Assembly (NCBI GenBank): GCA_020054065.1
Contig: JAGVLX010000085.1
Coordinates: 1-34,487 of the forward strand
Reading direction: 5' to 3'
Length of the DNA stretch: 34,487 nucleotides
Origin: Parachlamydiales bacterium
GTDB taxonomy: Bacteria > Chlamydiota > Chlamydiia > Chlamydiales > JAEYWL01
The translations under genes were made by a program, and so were the position numbers. Below are positions 16,301 through 25,128 of the stretch, one piece after another. The notes under the pieces are model-generated. The model was given only the letters and a program-made list of their open reading frames with translations. It searched no databases and was not told the origin of the DNA. Numbering within the stretch: the first letter of the stretch is position 1; every line of letters starts with the position of its first letter.

Positions 16301-17484
16301 TATCCTTCCCGGGTTTTTGGAGTTTCATCTGCCCAAACTAATGCACGCTGAGTAATAATTGGACCTAAAACTTCCATGAATAGAGTCATGGCTGTTAAGG
16401 CTGCTAACGCATCGACAAAGGTGATGGTAAGATATCTTTCTTGTTCCAGAACCAGGATGACAAATACCGAAATAGGTGCAAGTCCTAAACCGGACAACAT
16501 TCCTTTGAACCACGTCACACCGCTTAAGCGGGCAAATAAGGCGACGCCAAAAGTTTGGAAGGCGAGGCGCGCGCCAATCAAAATCAACCCCAGCTGCAAG
16601 CCAGCTACCACTTTTTCCCATTCAAGAATAGAGACGACAAAAACAAACAATAGAACCGTCAACAATTCTCCTAAGACGCCAAAATTGCGCTGCGTTTCAC
16701 TGAATGAAATGCGGCGATGACGAACGATGATTCCAAAGGTTAAGGTAGCTAAAACTGGTGATAACTTCGCACTGTGGGTGATGGCCACTAACAAGATGAT
16801 TGCGAGAGCAAAGGCTACGGTCGTATTGATTTCAAAATTGTTCAGCGCGCGAAGGATGGCCGGAATAATGATACCAAACAGTCCTCCAATAGCTGCAGAA
16901 ACGATCAAGATAAACAGGCTGATGGAAGTCGCTTCCCATAAGTTGCCGGAGCTTTTGAATAAAAAATATCCAAGGATAATCTTAAATAAAAATACAGCCA
17001 AGACGCAATTAATGGCTGAAAGATGCAAGATGCGCTCAGTGACTTGTCCGGAGCTTCGTTGTTCATTTACAACCAGCAGCACCCCTGCGGGAGAGGTGGA
17101 CATGGCAAGCGCTCCCAATAATAAAGCGGTAATCTTAGAGATTCCATGCCCGTGCGCAATGAAATAAATAAGCAGGAACGTTCCGATCGATTCAAACAAA
17201 CCGGACACGCCGATCCAGGGGTTGTTGCGCAGCCAGCGCAGGTTAATCCGATATCCGAGTTCAAAAAGGATCAGCCCAAAGGCGATGTTTGCCAGTAATA
17301 ATTTGTCTTCGCAACTCGAATTGGGAATTAAATTGCTTTGGGTATTGGCTAATAAAAAACCAACTAAGCCATAAACGCTTATGCGTGGTATTCCGGTATA
17401 TTTTACGCAAAGCTCACCGGCTAGCCAGGCTAGGGCAATGGCGATGGACCAGGCGACATAGGGTGAGTTCAGGAGGTCAGACAT
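16300..17484 (-). CDS. Cation/proton antiporter (CPA2, KefB/KefC-like membrane domain)
   Basis: The 394-residue protein is almost entirely membrane, with about 12 segments, and fits the monovalent cation:proton antiporter-2 fold. Landmarks are [19 protein letters not shown], the [14 protein letters not shown] region of the ion-binding helices, and [11 protein letters not shown]. It ends after the membrane domain, without the RCK/TrkA-N regulatory domain found in KefB/KefC. It would exchange K+ or Na+ for protons in the inner membrane. The start has AGGAAG six bases upstream. Its stop overlaps the start of the YbdK-like ligase gene. In E. coli KefB/C are gated by glutathione, which makes the neighbour notable, but the gating domain is missing here. 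Confidence 0.88.
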   Translation of the reverse strand: MSDLLNSPYVAWSIAIALAWLAGELCVKYTGIPRISVYGLVGFLLANTQSNLIPNSSCEDKLLLANIAFGLILFELGYRINLRWLRNNPWIGVSGLFESIGTFLLIYFIAHGHGISKITALLLGALAMSTSPAGVLLVVNEQRSSGQVTERILHLSAINCVLAVFLFKIILGYFLFKSSGNLWEATSISLFILIVSAAIGGLFGIIIPAILRALNNFEINTTVAFALAIILLVAITHSAKLSPVLATLTFGIIVRHRRISFSETQRNFGVLGELLTVLLFVFVVSILEWEKVVAGLQLGLILIGARLAFQTFGVALFARLSGVTWFKGMLSGLGLAPISVFVILVLEQERYLTITFVDALAALTAMTLFMEVLGPIITQRALVWADETPKTREG

Positions 17485-17613
17485 ATCTACTTCCTAATAA
17501 AAATGTCATATGAACTCAAGTGTTTAATCCGTAATCGGTCCTATTCACCGATAAAAAAAGAGCAAAGAACGAGGGCTCGCTCAAATACACTCCGATTGGT
17601 TATAGTGGGAAAT

Positions 17614-18174
17614 ATGAAATCCTATACAAAACGTGACTTTCCGGTTGATAACATCCGTAGATTCATCGAACCCGGACCGATTGTGCTTGTGAGCTCCGCC
17701 TACAAAGGGGAGCACAACATCATGACAATGGGTTGGCACATGGTGATGGAGTTTTCTCCCTCGCTCATCGGCTGCTACATCTGGGACCAAAACCATAGCT
17801 TCGACATGATCCGTAAAAGCAAAGAGTGTGTGATCAACATTCCAACGGTCGACATCGCTACCACAGTTGTCAAAATCGGCAATTGCTCGGGGCGTGATGT
17901 GGACAAATTTGCCGAATTTAAACTGACCCCGCAAAAGGCGCAAAAAGTCAAAGCGCCGCTGATCAAAGAGTGTTATGCTAATCTTGAATGCAAATTGATC
18001 GACAGCAGTTTGATCAAAAAATATTCGTTATTTGTCTTTGAGGTCGTTAAAGCGCATGCGCCCGTCCATCCTAAATATCCTAAAACCATCCATTATCATG
18101 GTGAAGGGTACTTTATGGTGGCCGGACGTACATTGAACCTGCGCAAGTTCTTTAAGCCCGAAATGCTAATTTAA
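17614..18174 (+). CDS. Flavin reductase family protein (FMN-binding split barrel)
   Basis: The 186-residue protein has the flavin-reductase/flavoredoxin pattern: PGPIVLVSSAYKGEHNIMTMGWHMVMEFSP-type start of the FMN barrel, IWDQNHSFDMIRKSKECVINIP, and a C-terminal YHGEGYFMVAGRTLNLRKF. Members bind FMN and either reduce it with NAD(P)H or act as electron carriers. I chose the ATG at 17614 (MKSYTKRDFP) because it matches the family start and follows GGGAAAT; the open frame continues upstream to 17503 without similarity. The aldo/keto reductase gene follows after 29 bases, so they probably form a redox operon. Physiological partner is unknown. Confidence 0.87.
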   Translation: MKSYTKRDFPVDNIRRFIEPGPIVLVSSAYKGEHNIMTMGWHMVMEFSPSLIGCYIWDQNHSFDMIRKSKECVINIPTVDIATTVVKIGNCSGRDVDKFAEFKLTPQKAQKVKAPLIKECYANLECKLIDSSLIKKYSLFVFEVVKAHAPVHPKYPKTIHYHGEGYFMVAGRTLNLRKFFKPEMLI

Positions 18175-18203
18175 GAAATGAAGCAAAACAAAAGGAAATC
18201 CAT

Positions 18204-19238
18204 ATGGAATACAGATATTTAGGGCATTCAGGGTTAAAAGTTCCCGTATTGAGTTTCGGCACTGCAACCTTTGGGGGAGCTAATGAGTTTTTTCAACGGT
18301 GGGGCGATACCGATGTTAAGGAAGCCAGCCGCTTAGTCGATGTGTGTTTGGAAGCGGGTGTTAACTTTTTTGATACTGCAAATCTGTATTCTTATGGAGC
18401 ATCCGAAGAAATTTTGGGCAAAGCCATTAAAGGGCGACGTGAAAAAGTATTAATCTCCACCAAGGCAACCTTTCCGATGGGGGAAGGGCCTAATGAAGCT
18501 GGTTCTTCCCGCTATCATCTCATTAGAGAGTGTGAAGCGAGTTTAAAGCGGTTAGGAACAGACTATGTGGATCTCTATTTTATGCATGGATATGACGGAT
18601 ATACCCCCGTTGAAGAGACCCTTAGCGCCCTTGATCACTTAGTCAAGACCGGTAAAGTGCGGTACATTGGTTGTTCTAATTTTTCTGGCTGGCAAGTCAT
18701 GAACTCTTTGGCCACCTCTGAAAAATATGGACTAGCTCGCTATGTGGTTTATCAAGGCTATTATTCATTGATAGGACGTGAATATGAGTGGGAGCTTATG
18801 CCTTTAGGACTTGAAAAAGATATTGGACTGATGGTGTGGAGTCCTTTGGGATGGGGGCGTTTGACGGGTAAGTTACGGCGTGGTCAACATCCCAAGGAAG
18901 GACGTGTCGCCTCTTCAGAAGGGAAACAAGGCGGCCCTAAAGTGGATGATGAGTATTTATATCGAGTGATCGATGCCATCGATGAGGTCTCAAAAGAGAC
19001 GGGTAAAACTGTTCCGGAAATCGCGCTAAATTGGTTGTTGCAGCGTCCCACGGTATGCAACATTGTGATCGGTGCTCGCAATGAAGAACAGCTGCGTCAA
19101 AACTTAAACTGTGTGGGATGGAATTTGACCAAAGAGCAAGTGGAGAAGCTTGATAACGCAAGCCGGGTAACGCCGATCTATCCGTATTGGCATCAGATGG
19201 GGTTTGAGCAGCTAGTGCCTCAACCCGTCAAATGGTAG
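18204..19238 (+). CDS. Aldo/keto reductase
   Basis: The 344-residue protein is a full-length TIM-barrel aldo/keto reductase. The catalytic tetrad is Asp57 (FFDTANLYS), Tyr62, Lys87 (ISTKAT) and His128 (YFMHGYDG). The SPLGWGRLTGKL segment and the C-terminal IVIGARNEEQLRQNL are the usual NADPH-binding elements. It reduces aldehydes or ketones with NADPH; the substrate is not predictable. AAGGAAA five bases upstream supports the start. It is the second gene of a two-gene unit with the flavin reductase. A small GC palindrome with a T-run after the stop may end transcription. Confidence 0.94.
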   Translation: MEYRYLGHSGLKVPVLSFGTATFGGANEFFQRWGDTDVKEASRLVDVCLEAGVNFFDTANLYSYGASEEILGKAIKGRREKVLISTKATFPMGEGPNEAGSSRYHLIRECEASLKRLGTDYVDLYFMHGYDGYTPVEETLSALDHLVKTGKVRYIGCSNFSGWQVMNSLATSEKYGLARYVVYQGYYSLIGREYEWELMPLGLEKDIGLMVWSPLGWGRLTGKLRRGQHPKEGRVASSEGKQGGPKVDDEYLYRVIDAIDEVSKETGKTVPEIALNWLLQRPTVCNIVIGARNEEQLRQNLNCVGWNLTKEQVEKLDNASRVTPIYPYWHQMGFEQLVPQPVKW

Positions 19239-19243
19239 CAAAA

Positions 19244-19292
19244 CCAAACAGGATAAGCAGGATCCGCCTACGGCGGACAGGATAACTTTTTT
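19244..19292. repeat. CAGGATAA-type repeat fragment with GC palindrome
   Basis: Three CAGGAT units (ACAGGATAAGCAGGAT before, ACAGGATAAC after) flank a perfect palindrome TCCGCC-TAC-GGCGGA at 19263-19277, followed by a T-run. The units resemble those in the long palindrome at 25161-25298. It lies right after the aldo/keto reductase stop and could act as a terminator. Confidence 0.6.
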
Positions 19293-19359
19293 ATTCGGGT
19301 TATTTTCTCCAGCCACTCCCGCTGAATATGAATAGTCCTTAGAATACGTTTTAGATGGC

Positions 19360-19396
19360 TAAACGCAGAGACGCTGGGTCGGGGAGACGCGGAGAA
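19360..19396. repeat. Fragment of CACAGAG-type repeat
   Basis: AAACGCAGAGACGC followed by GGAGACGCGGAGA resembles one arm of the CACAGAG palindromes, with GC-richer variants. No matching right arm is visible before the nagZ stop at 19447. The rest of 19239-19446 holds no gene. Confidence 0.45.
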
Positions 19397-19446
19397 TTGA
19401 AGTAAATCCATGCAGTAATTCCCAAATAATTAGCTGCATACGCATG

Positions 19447-20556
19447 TTATTTTCCATTGTTTGAAAGATACTTGTCTTTAAGGAGCAGTATCCTGTCAAC
19501 TGAAGCATTCACCTGCTCTTCAGGAATCTGCCCGGATCGGACAGCGTCAACAAGAGTTTTATGGATGCGCACGACATCGTTAGGAGTGAGCTCTGTCCCG
19601 TGTTGAAAATGGAGTAATTGCTTTCCTCCTAAAATCAACATGTCATGACCAGCTAGCACAGCCTTGATTGCTGCTTCGTCAACCGTTTTGACTTGTTTCA
19701 ACAATCCCTCCATCACTAATGAGTCGGAAATAACCACTCCTTTAAATCCGATTTTTTTACGTAAGATATCTTGTATGATCAGCGAGGAAAATGTCGCGCA
19801 GTTGTTTGGATCTAATTCCGGCATCAAAATGTGGGCAGTCATGAGTGCCTCGGTCTCATCGGCGAGCAGAAAATAGGGACGCAGCTCGACCTGTTCAATC
19901 TCTTGGGGAGCTTTGCGTACGACGGGCAAACTCTCATGTGGATCGACAGCCGCTTCTCCATAGCCTGGAAAATGTTTCAATGTTGCGATCACGCCTGCAG
20001 CACGGTACCCTTTAATGGCTTGCAAACCAAATTGCGCTACCTGTTCAGGATCGGATCCAAACGATCGGTTGCCGATCACTTTATTGGCTGGATTGCTGTT
20101 GACATCGACAACCGGAGCCAAATTCATGTTAATGCCGACGTTGGCCATTTCGGTGCCCATCGTGAAAGCGACGGCATAGGCGACGGTCGGCGAGTTGGTA
20201 GCTCCAATCACTCCGTTGGAAGGAAATCGGACAAATCCATTTGTCAGTCGGGTGACCCGGTCCCCTTCCTGATCTGTCGTGATCAACAGGGGAATCGGAT
20301 GGGGCTGTTTGGCGGCTAACGTTTGCAACCCTTGGCTTAGGATCTTGATTTGCTGCGGATCGGTCAGCCCATTCGACCAGATGTAATAGATGAACGCTCC
20401 CGCATGGGCTTCACGCACCAATTTTTCGGCATGTTCGTTGACGGTAGCGCCGTTAAAATGCACGATCAACATCTGTCCGATTTTTTCTTCGAGGGTCAGA
20501 TCCTTGGCGGTAAAACTGCAACATACAACCAGAAAAAGCGGATAAAGAAAACGCAT
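19447..20556 (-). CDS. nagZ: Beta-N-acetylhexosaminidase, GH3 family (NagZ-like) with signal peptide
   Basis: The 369-residue protein is a glycoside hydrolase family 3 enzyme. KHFPGYG is at 194-200, followed by the catalytic loop with His207 (DPHESLP), and the nucleophile is Asp278 (VVISDSLVMEG). NagZ removes GlcNAc from muropeptides during peptidoglycan turnover. The first 18 residues (MRFLYPLFLVVCCSFTA) form a signal peptide, possibly lipoprotein-like because of the cysteines, so the enzyme is probably periplasmic; E. coli NagZ is cytoplasmic. Start is supported by AAGGATG seven bases upstream inside the end of argS. It is the last gene of ldh-ptp-argS-nagZ. The substrate could also be chitin-like oligosaccharide. 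Confidence 0.92.
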   Translation of the reverse strand: MRFLYPLFLVVCCSFTAKDLTLEEKIGQMLIVHFNGATVNEHAEKLVREAHAGAFIYYIWSNGLTDPQQIKILSQGLQTLAAKQPHPIPLLITTDQEGDRVTRLTNGFVRFPSNGVIGATNSPTVAYAVAFTMGTEMANVGINMNLAPVVDVNSNPANKVIGNRSFGSDPEQVAQFGLQAIKGYRAAGVIATLKHFPGYGEAAVDPHESLPVVRKAPQEIEQVELRPYFLLADETEALMTAHILMPELDPNNCATFSSLIIQDILRKKIGFKGVVISDSLVMEGLLKQVKTVDEAAIKAVLAGHDMLILGGKQLLHFQHGTELTPNDVVRIHKTLVDAVRSGQIPEEQVNASVDRILLLKDKYLSNNGK

Positions 20557-20559
20557 CGA

Positions 20560-22299
20560 TTACATCCTTTCAACCGTTTTGAGTCCTAAAATCGTCAAAC
20601 CTTGATGCATCGTGGCCGCAACCGCTTCGCAAAGCAAGACACGCGAATCTTGTTGGGGGCTTCCTTCGACGCGGCAATCGCGGAAAAACGCATTGAACTT
20701 ATTGGCGAGCTCATAAAGATAGTCGGTCATGCGGTTAGGCAGCAGATCGCGTGCTAACGCATCGAGCACTTCGCCAAATTGAGCGAGGTGCAAACCTAAA
20801 GCAATCTCCGAAGGATGTTCGAGTTTGACTTTGCCTTTCTTTTTGACCTCTTCGATATCGGCTTGCACTTTCCGTTTAATGCCGGCAATCCGCACATACG
20901 CATAGAGAAGGAATACAGCGGTATTCCCATCAAAGCGCAACATCCGTTCGTAACTAAATGTGTAATCACTGGAACGGTGGCTGGACAGGTCAGAATATTT
21001 CACAGCATCGATCCCTAAAATTTCAGCCAGGTGCTGCTGTTCTGATTCACTCATTTCAGGGCTGCGTTCCTTGACGATCGCCAACGCATGCACGACCGCT
21101 TCGTTTAAGAGATCGATCAGCTTTTCGGTGTCTCCTGAACGGGAGCGGAATTTTTTTCCGTCCGTTCCTAACACAAGTCCGAAGGTCACATGGTCAATCC
21201 GTGTGTTGGCGGGGTCGTAGTAGCCGGCTTTTTTGCCGGCTTCAAAAATCATCTGGAAATGCGTGCTTTGCCCGACGTCAGTGACGTAGATGATGCGGTC
21301 TGCTTTCTCCGTTTCGATGCGATGGCGCAAAGCAGCCATATCGGTCGTGTCGTAGTTATAGCCGCCATCCGACTTTTGGATCATCAACGGCAGGATATTT
21401 CCTTCCCGATTACGGAAACCTTCTAAGAAGATACACTTCGCGCCGTCCGACACGGTGACCAACCCCTTATGTTCCAAATCGGCCACAATGCCTGGCAGCA
21501 TGGGGTTATAGAATGATTCGCCTCGTTCATTTAATTTCACGTCTAATAGATCGTAGATCTCTTGATACGCTTTGCGGGAGATGTCGCAAATGATGCCCCA
21601 CGCTTTCAACGCATCCGGCTGGCCGCCTTGCAAGGCAACCACTTCTTGCTGGGAACGTTTTTTAAATTCAGGATCAGCATCGAATTTTGCTTTTGCGGCT
21701 TTGTACCAAGTCATCAAATGAGTCAGATCGGTGGTAGACTTGCCTGACAATACGTCAGGGGCTGTCTCTTTCATATAGGCGATGAGCATACCGAATTGGG
21801 TGCCCCAATCCCCGACATGATTCAATCGCACCACATCGTGTCCGAGGAATTCAAATAGCCTGGCTAATGAGTCGCCGATAATCGTGGAACGTAGATGTCC
21901 GACATGCAGCTCCTTGGCCGTGTTGGGCGAGGAAAACTCGACAATGATTCGCTGCTTCTTTTGGGGGATTTCAATACTCAGATGGGGGTCTCTGATCACT
22001 GAATCGACAAATTGAGAGAGATAATCGGCGGAGAGGGTAATATTAATAAATCCCGGGCCGGCGATTTCCAATTTATCGATCAGGGGATCGGTTCCGATCG
22101 CTCTCACCAACGCTTCGGCCACTTGACGGGGATTTTGTTTTAGCGGTTTTGCCAATTTCATGGCGGAGTTAGCTTGGTAATGGCCATGGGTAGAGGGGCT
22201 AAGCTCTACTACTAAATCGGGCGAACCTTCCAACTGGGGAAAGGCCTTAAGGGTTGCGGCTTTAAATTTTTCGGCGAGAGTGGTAATAGGTGTTTTCAT
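20560..22299 (-). CDS. argS: Arginyl-tRNA synthetase
   Basis: The 579-residue class I synthetase charges tRNA-Arg. It has the N-terminal ArgS domain (about 1-100), the HIGH motif as HVGH at 132-135 (ELHVGHLRSTIIGD), SGDTEKLIDLL, and the C-terminal anticodon-binding domain ending in the typical VLGLKTVERM. As usual in ArgS, KMSKS is not canonical; KKFRSRSGD is visible instead. AGGA precedes the ATG. The start is 11 bases after the phosphatase stop, and nagZ begins 3 bases after the argS stop. Confidence 0.98.
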   Translation of the reverse strand: MKTPITTLAEKFKAATLKAFPQLEGSPDLVVELSPSTHGHYQANSAMKLAKPLKQNPRQVAEALVRAIGTDPLIDKLEIAGPGFINITLSADYLSQFVDSVIRDPHLSIEIPQKKQRIIVEFSSPNTAKELHVGHLRSTIIGDSLARLFEFLGHDVVRLNHVGDWGTQFGMLIAYMKETAPDVLSGKSTTDLTHLMTWYKAAKAKFDADPEFKKRSQQEVVALQGGQPDALKAWGIICDISRKAYQEIYDLLDVKLNERGESFYNPMLPGIVADLEHKGLVTVSDGAKCIFLEGFRNREGNILPLMIQKSDGGYNYDTTDMAALRHRIETEKADRIIYVTDVGQSTHFQMIFEAGKKAGYYDPANTRIDHVTFGLVLGTDGKKFRSRSGDTEKLIDLLNEAVVHALAIVKERSPEMSESEQQHLAEILGIDAVKYSDLSSHRSSDYTFSYERMLRFDGNTAVFLLYAYVRIAGIKRKVQADIEEVKKKGKVKLEHPSEIALGLHLAQFGEVLDALARDLLPNRMTDYLYELANKFNAFFRDCRVEGSPQQDSRVLLCEAVAATMHQGLTILGLKTVERM

Positions 22300-22310
22300 G
22301 GGGTCCTAAA

Positions 22311-23180
22311 TCATAAGTGTGTTAAGGCTTCTTCAAGCGATTCGATGATCAGCATAAACTGCTCCGGTTCGGCGACGATGGATCCAAAACGGAGTTTTCG
22401 CATCTCCAAAATTCGCTTCAGTACGTCAAATTCGATGGGTTCGCCTTGCACGATTTTTTTCATGTCATGGTATAAGCTGTGTGCTGCAATAAAGGTTCCG
22501 GTGCGTCCAATGCCGCCCATGCAATGCACAAGGATAGGGTTGCCATCCGCGTGCTCGTCGGCACATTGTATCAACTGATACAGGCTGTCAGGGAGGATGA
22601 TGCTGCCGTCAGGCCAATTGACCATATGCAGCTGCCTGACTGAACGGGTCTGGTGTCCATTTTTGGCTTGAATCGTGCGCCGTACAATGGATTCTTGACG
22701 CTGGTCGTCCCACTTCATCAACGTTTTTTCTTCCGCGAGATTAAGATCAAAGCGGCCGATCCGGGCTTTTGCGGGCGGCTCCGGCCAAAATTGTTCAAAT
22801 TTTTTTGATGGACGCCCTTCATAATCTTCAATCAAATTGGTCAACGTCATCACTAGGGTCGATTGCTCAGCCCAGATCAGCTCCCAAAAATCCGCCAGAG
22901 TATGCTTTAGAGTTCCTTGGCAGGCGAGATACGTTTGCTCGCTTAAACGCATGGGGCTGGCATTGATATAAAGGCTCATGCTGGTGACGAGATTGTGATC
23001 GTACGGCAACCCGACAAAAATCCCATGATTTTTATGCCGGTTATCGGGATGCATGGCGGTGCGGCACTCGTCCGGCGTGTTGAAATCGTAATAGTTTCCG
23101 TAATAGGGCAGATCGTCAATTTGCTTCTCTGCGTGTTTCAACTGCTTGAATAAATGATTTTTGATCTCTTGTTTTTTCAT
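22311..23180 (-). CDS. Eukaryote-type protein tyrosine phosphatase
   Basis: The 289-residue protein carries a classical PTP domain over nearly its full length. Elements in order: YINAS-type loop (SLYINASPM, about 69-77), the QGTLKHTLADFWELIWAE segment (88-105), the WPD loop (W189-P190-D191), the P-loop HCMGGIGRTG with nucleophile Cys220 and Arg226, and the Q-loop glutamine near Gln274. The order follows eukaryotic PTPs and YopH-type effectors. The usual KNRY motif is not preserved. It would dephosphorylate phosphotyrosine, and as the natural substrates are host proteins it is a candidate effector. No signal peptide. It is embedded between ldh and argS with short gaps, which argues for housekeeping co-transcription. 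Confidence 0.92.
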   Translation of the reverse strand: MKKQEIKNHLFKQLKHAEKQIDDLPYYGNYYDFNTPDECRTAMHPDNRHKNHGIFVGLPYDHNLVTSMSLYINASPMRLSEQTYLACQGTLKHTLADFWELIWAEQSTLVMTLTNLIEDYEGRPSKKFEQFWPEPPAKARIGRFDLNLAEEKTLMKWDDQRQESIVRRTIQAKNGHQTRSVRQLHMVNWPDGSIILPDSLYQLIQCADEHADGNPILVHCMGGIGRTGTFIAAHSLYHDMKKIVQGEPIEFDVLKRILEMRKLRFGSIVAEPEQFMLIIESLEEALTHL

Positions 23181-23203
23181 GATGGTCTTGAGAATACGAT
23201 CGA

Positions 23204-24313
23204 TTAACGTTTAGTGAATAAGATGGGACGTGCGCGCTTGCCAATCCCGTTTTGTAGTTTATATTCCGCCATCTCATCTGCCACCACACTGGTGGGTTTA
23301 TTTTCTTGGCGGCAGAGCTCGATGATCGCTCCACACGTGTCAAAGATGTGGTTAACTTTGTCGCGCGCGGTCTTCGGGTTGTACCCTTCTGGATCAAACT
23401 CGATGGCGGCGTTGATGATTCCGCCGGCATTGATGACATAATCAGGCATATATAAAATTTTGCGGCGGTGCAATTCGTCCCCGTGGCGTGGTTCGAGTAA
23501 CTGATTGTTGGCAGCACCGGCAATCGCTTGGCATTTAAGGGTGGGGATCGTTTGGTCGTTGAGCACGCCTCCCAAAGCACAAGGAGCCATAATGTCGCAT
23601 GGAGTCAAAAAGAATGCGTCGTTGGGAACCACTTGTGCGCCGTATAAATGGGCAATTTCTTCTGCTTTGTGGATATGAATATCGGATAGGATGAGATTAG
23701 CCCCTTCCCAAAATAAAATATTGGCCAGCTTGGATCCGACGTTGCCTAATCCCTGAATCGCGATGGTGCGTCTGCGGATCGATGGGCTGCCCCACAACGA
23801 TTTAGCCACGGCTTGGATCCCTTTGAAGACGCCCCAGGCCGTAAATCGGCTAGGATCGCCGCTACTTTTTTCCGACGGCAGGGCAGCCACGTAGGGGGTG
23901 ACCCGGCGAATGACCACCATATCTTCGGTGGTCGTGCCGACATCCTCGGCGGCAATATATTTGCCGTGCAACGTATCCAAGACTTCGCCAAACGCCATCA
24001 AAAGCTTTTCATTTTTTTGGGTGGCGGCATCGGCAATGATAACCGATTTGCCTCCACCCAGCCCATCTTCGCAAATCGCAGACTTGTAGGTCATCGCTTT
24101 CGATAGGCGTAAAACATCGGTAAGGGCGTCTTGTTCGGAGGTGTAGGGGTAAATCCGGGTTCCCCCCATGGCTGGCCCAAGGGTGGTGCTATGCACCGCG
24201 ATAAAACAGAGTAATCCGGCGGCGGGATCTTCCCCGCGGATGACCGTCTCATAACCTGGGATGTCGAGCTGGGTGATCTCCACGTTGTGAACTCCTACGA
24301 AAAGCTTGAACAT
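23204..24313 (-). CDS. ldh: Leucine dehydrogenase (Glu/Leu/Phe/Val dehydrogenase family)
   Basis: The 369-residue enzyme oxidatively deaminates branched-chain amino acids with NAD+. It shows the N-terminal dimer domain with GPAMGGTRIYPY, the catalytic lysine region MTYKSAICEDGLGGGKSVI (Lys77, Lys89), the Rossmann motif IQGLGNVGSKLA, and AGAANNQL and PDYVINAGGIIN in the cofactor domain. The length equals that of Bacillus leucine dehydrogenases. It is the first gene of the minus-strand operon with the tyrosine phosphatase, argS and nagZ. Chlamydiae are known to encode such an Ldh. Confidence 0.95.
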   Translation of the reverse strand: MFKLFVGVHNVEITQLDIPGYETVIRGEDPAAGLLCFIAVHSTTLGPAMGGTRIYPYTSEQDALTDVLRLSKAMTYKSAICEDGLGGGKSVIIADAATQKNEKLLMAFGEVLDTLHGKYIAAEDVGTTTEDMVVIRRVTPYVAALPSEKSSGDPSRFTAWGVFKGIQAVAKSLWGSPSIRRRTIAIQGLGNVGSKLANILFWEGANLILSDIHIHKAEEIAHLYGAQVVPNDAFFLTPCDIMAPCALGGVLNDQTIPTLKCQAIAGAANNQLLEPRHGDELHRRKILYMPDYVINAGGIINAAIEFDPEGYNPKTARDKVNHIFDTCGAIIELCRQENKPTSVVADEMAEYKLQNGIGKRARPILFTKR

Positions 24314-24390
24314 TAATCTTACCAGAGGCTATAGTTTAATAGAAAAATTAAATATCCGATTATAATTTAATTAACTCCGCACGAGGATTC

Positions 24391-25122
24391 ATGTCAAAAG
24401 TGGTGATCAACGAAGAGCAAAAGAAGGCATTAGCGCAATTTCTAAGTGAAACGCCTGGCCCAGAATTGGTCAACACCTACCTGCGTTACCTCGAAAAGAA
24501 GTTTAATCTAGAACCCGTTGTCTTTGTTAAAGATAAGATTATTTTTCAAAGCGCGGACGAAGTGGTAAAAATCCTTGAAAAAGAGGGAAAGCTGTGGCAC
24601 GAGACCGAGATTAAAATCGGTTTTGGCAATGCGGCTGTAAACGAACAAACGAAGAAAATCTATATCTGTCCATTCACCGGTAAGGTTTTTGGGGATAACA
24701 CCCACCCTAATCCCCAAGATGCGATCTACGATTGGGTCTCTAAATGCCCTGAAAACACCGAACGGGTGGGGGGATTGAGAGTCAAACGGTTCTTCGTCTC
24801 GGAAGATCCTGAAGTGATTAAAAATTATGCCGATAAGACAAAGCCCACCAAAGAACCTGTCACTAAAATCGTCTTTTCGTCCGTTTTAAGCGGGAAGCTC
24901 TTTAACTCCAAAGAAGCTGTTGTGGAAGACTTTAAACGTAATTACCTCAAACCAGTCAGTTTGGTCGAAGTTCAAAATCAAAACCGTTTTCAAATTGAAG
25001 AGCACTTCCTTGATTTTATCCAAAAACAACTGGCCGAAGACAAGATCACCGCTTTCGTGGAAGCGTTAGCTGAACACGAGGAATTCCTCCCTTACGTCCA
25101 GCAGTGGGTCGACGCTGAATAA
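24391..25122 (+). CDS. DUF2709-like conserved chlamydial protein
   Basis: The 243-residue soluble protein has no signal peptide. From memory it resembles the DUF2709 family, which is conserved in chlamydiae and of unknown function. Visible features are KKIYICPFTGKVFGDNTHPNPQDAIYDWVSKCP (residues about 89-122), where paired cysteines and histidine might bind a metal, and a second segment IVFSSVLSGKLFNSKEAVVEDFKRNYLKPVSLVEV that looks like a duplicated, cysteine-free version of the same fold. The gene lies upstream of tsaE, engB and dnaQ, but a 170-base palindromic element separates them. The divergent ldh gene starts 78 bases upstream. Confidence 0.8.
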   Translation: MSKVVINEEQKKALAQFLSETPGPELVNTYLRYLEKKFNLEPVVFVKDKIIFQSADEVVKILEKEGKLWHETEIKIGFGNAAVNEQTKKIYICPFTGKVFGDNTHPNPQDAIYDWVSKCPENTERVGGLRVKRFFVSEDPEVIKNYADKTKPTKEPVTKIVFSSVLSGKLFNSKEAVVEDFKRNYLKPVSLVEVQNQNRFQIEEHFLDFIQKQLAEDKITAFVEALAEHEEFLPYVQQWVDAE

Positions 25123-25128
25123 CAAATT

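Noticed and set aside
17503-17613. Longer N-terminus for the flavin reductase
   Set aside because: The extra 37 residues are basic and unlike the family; ATG 17614 has a better upstream motif and a family-like start.
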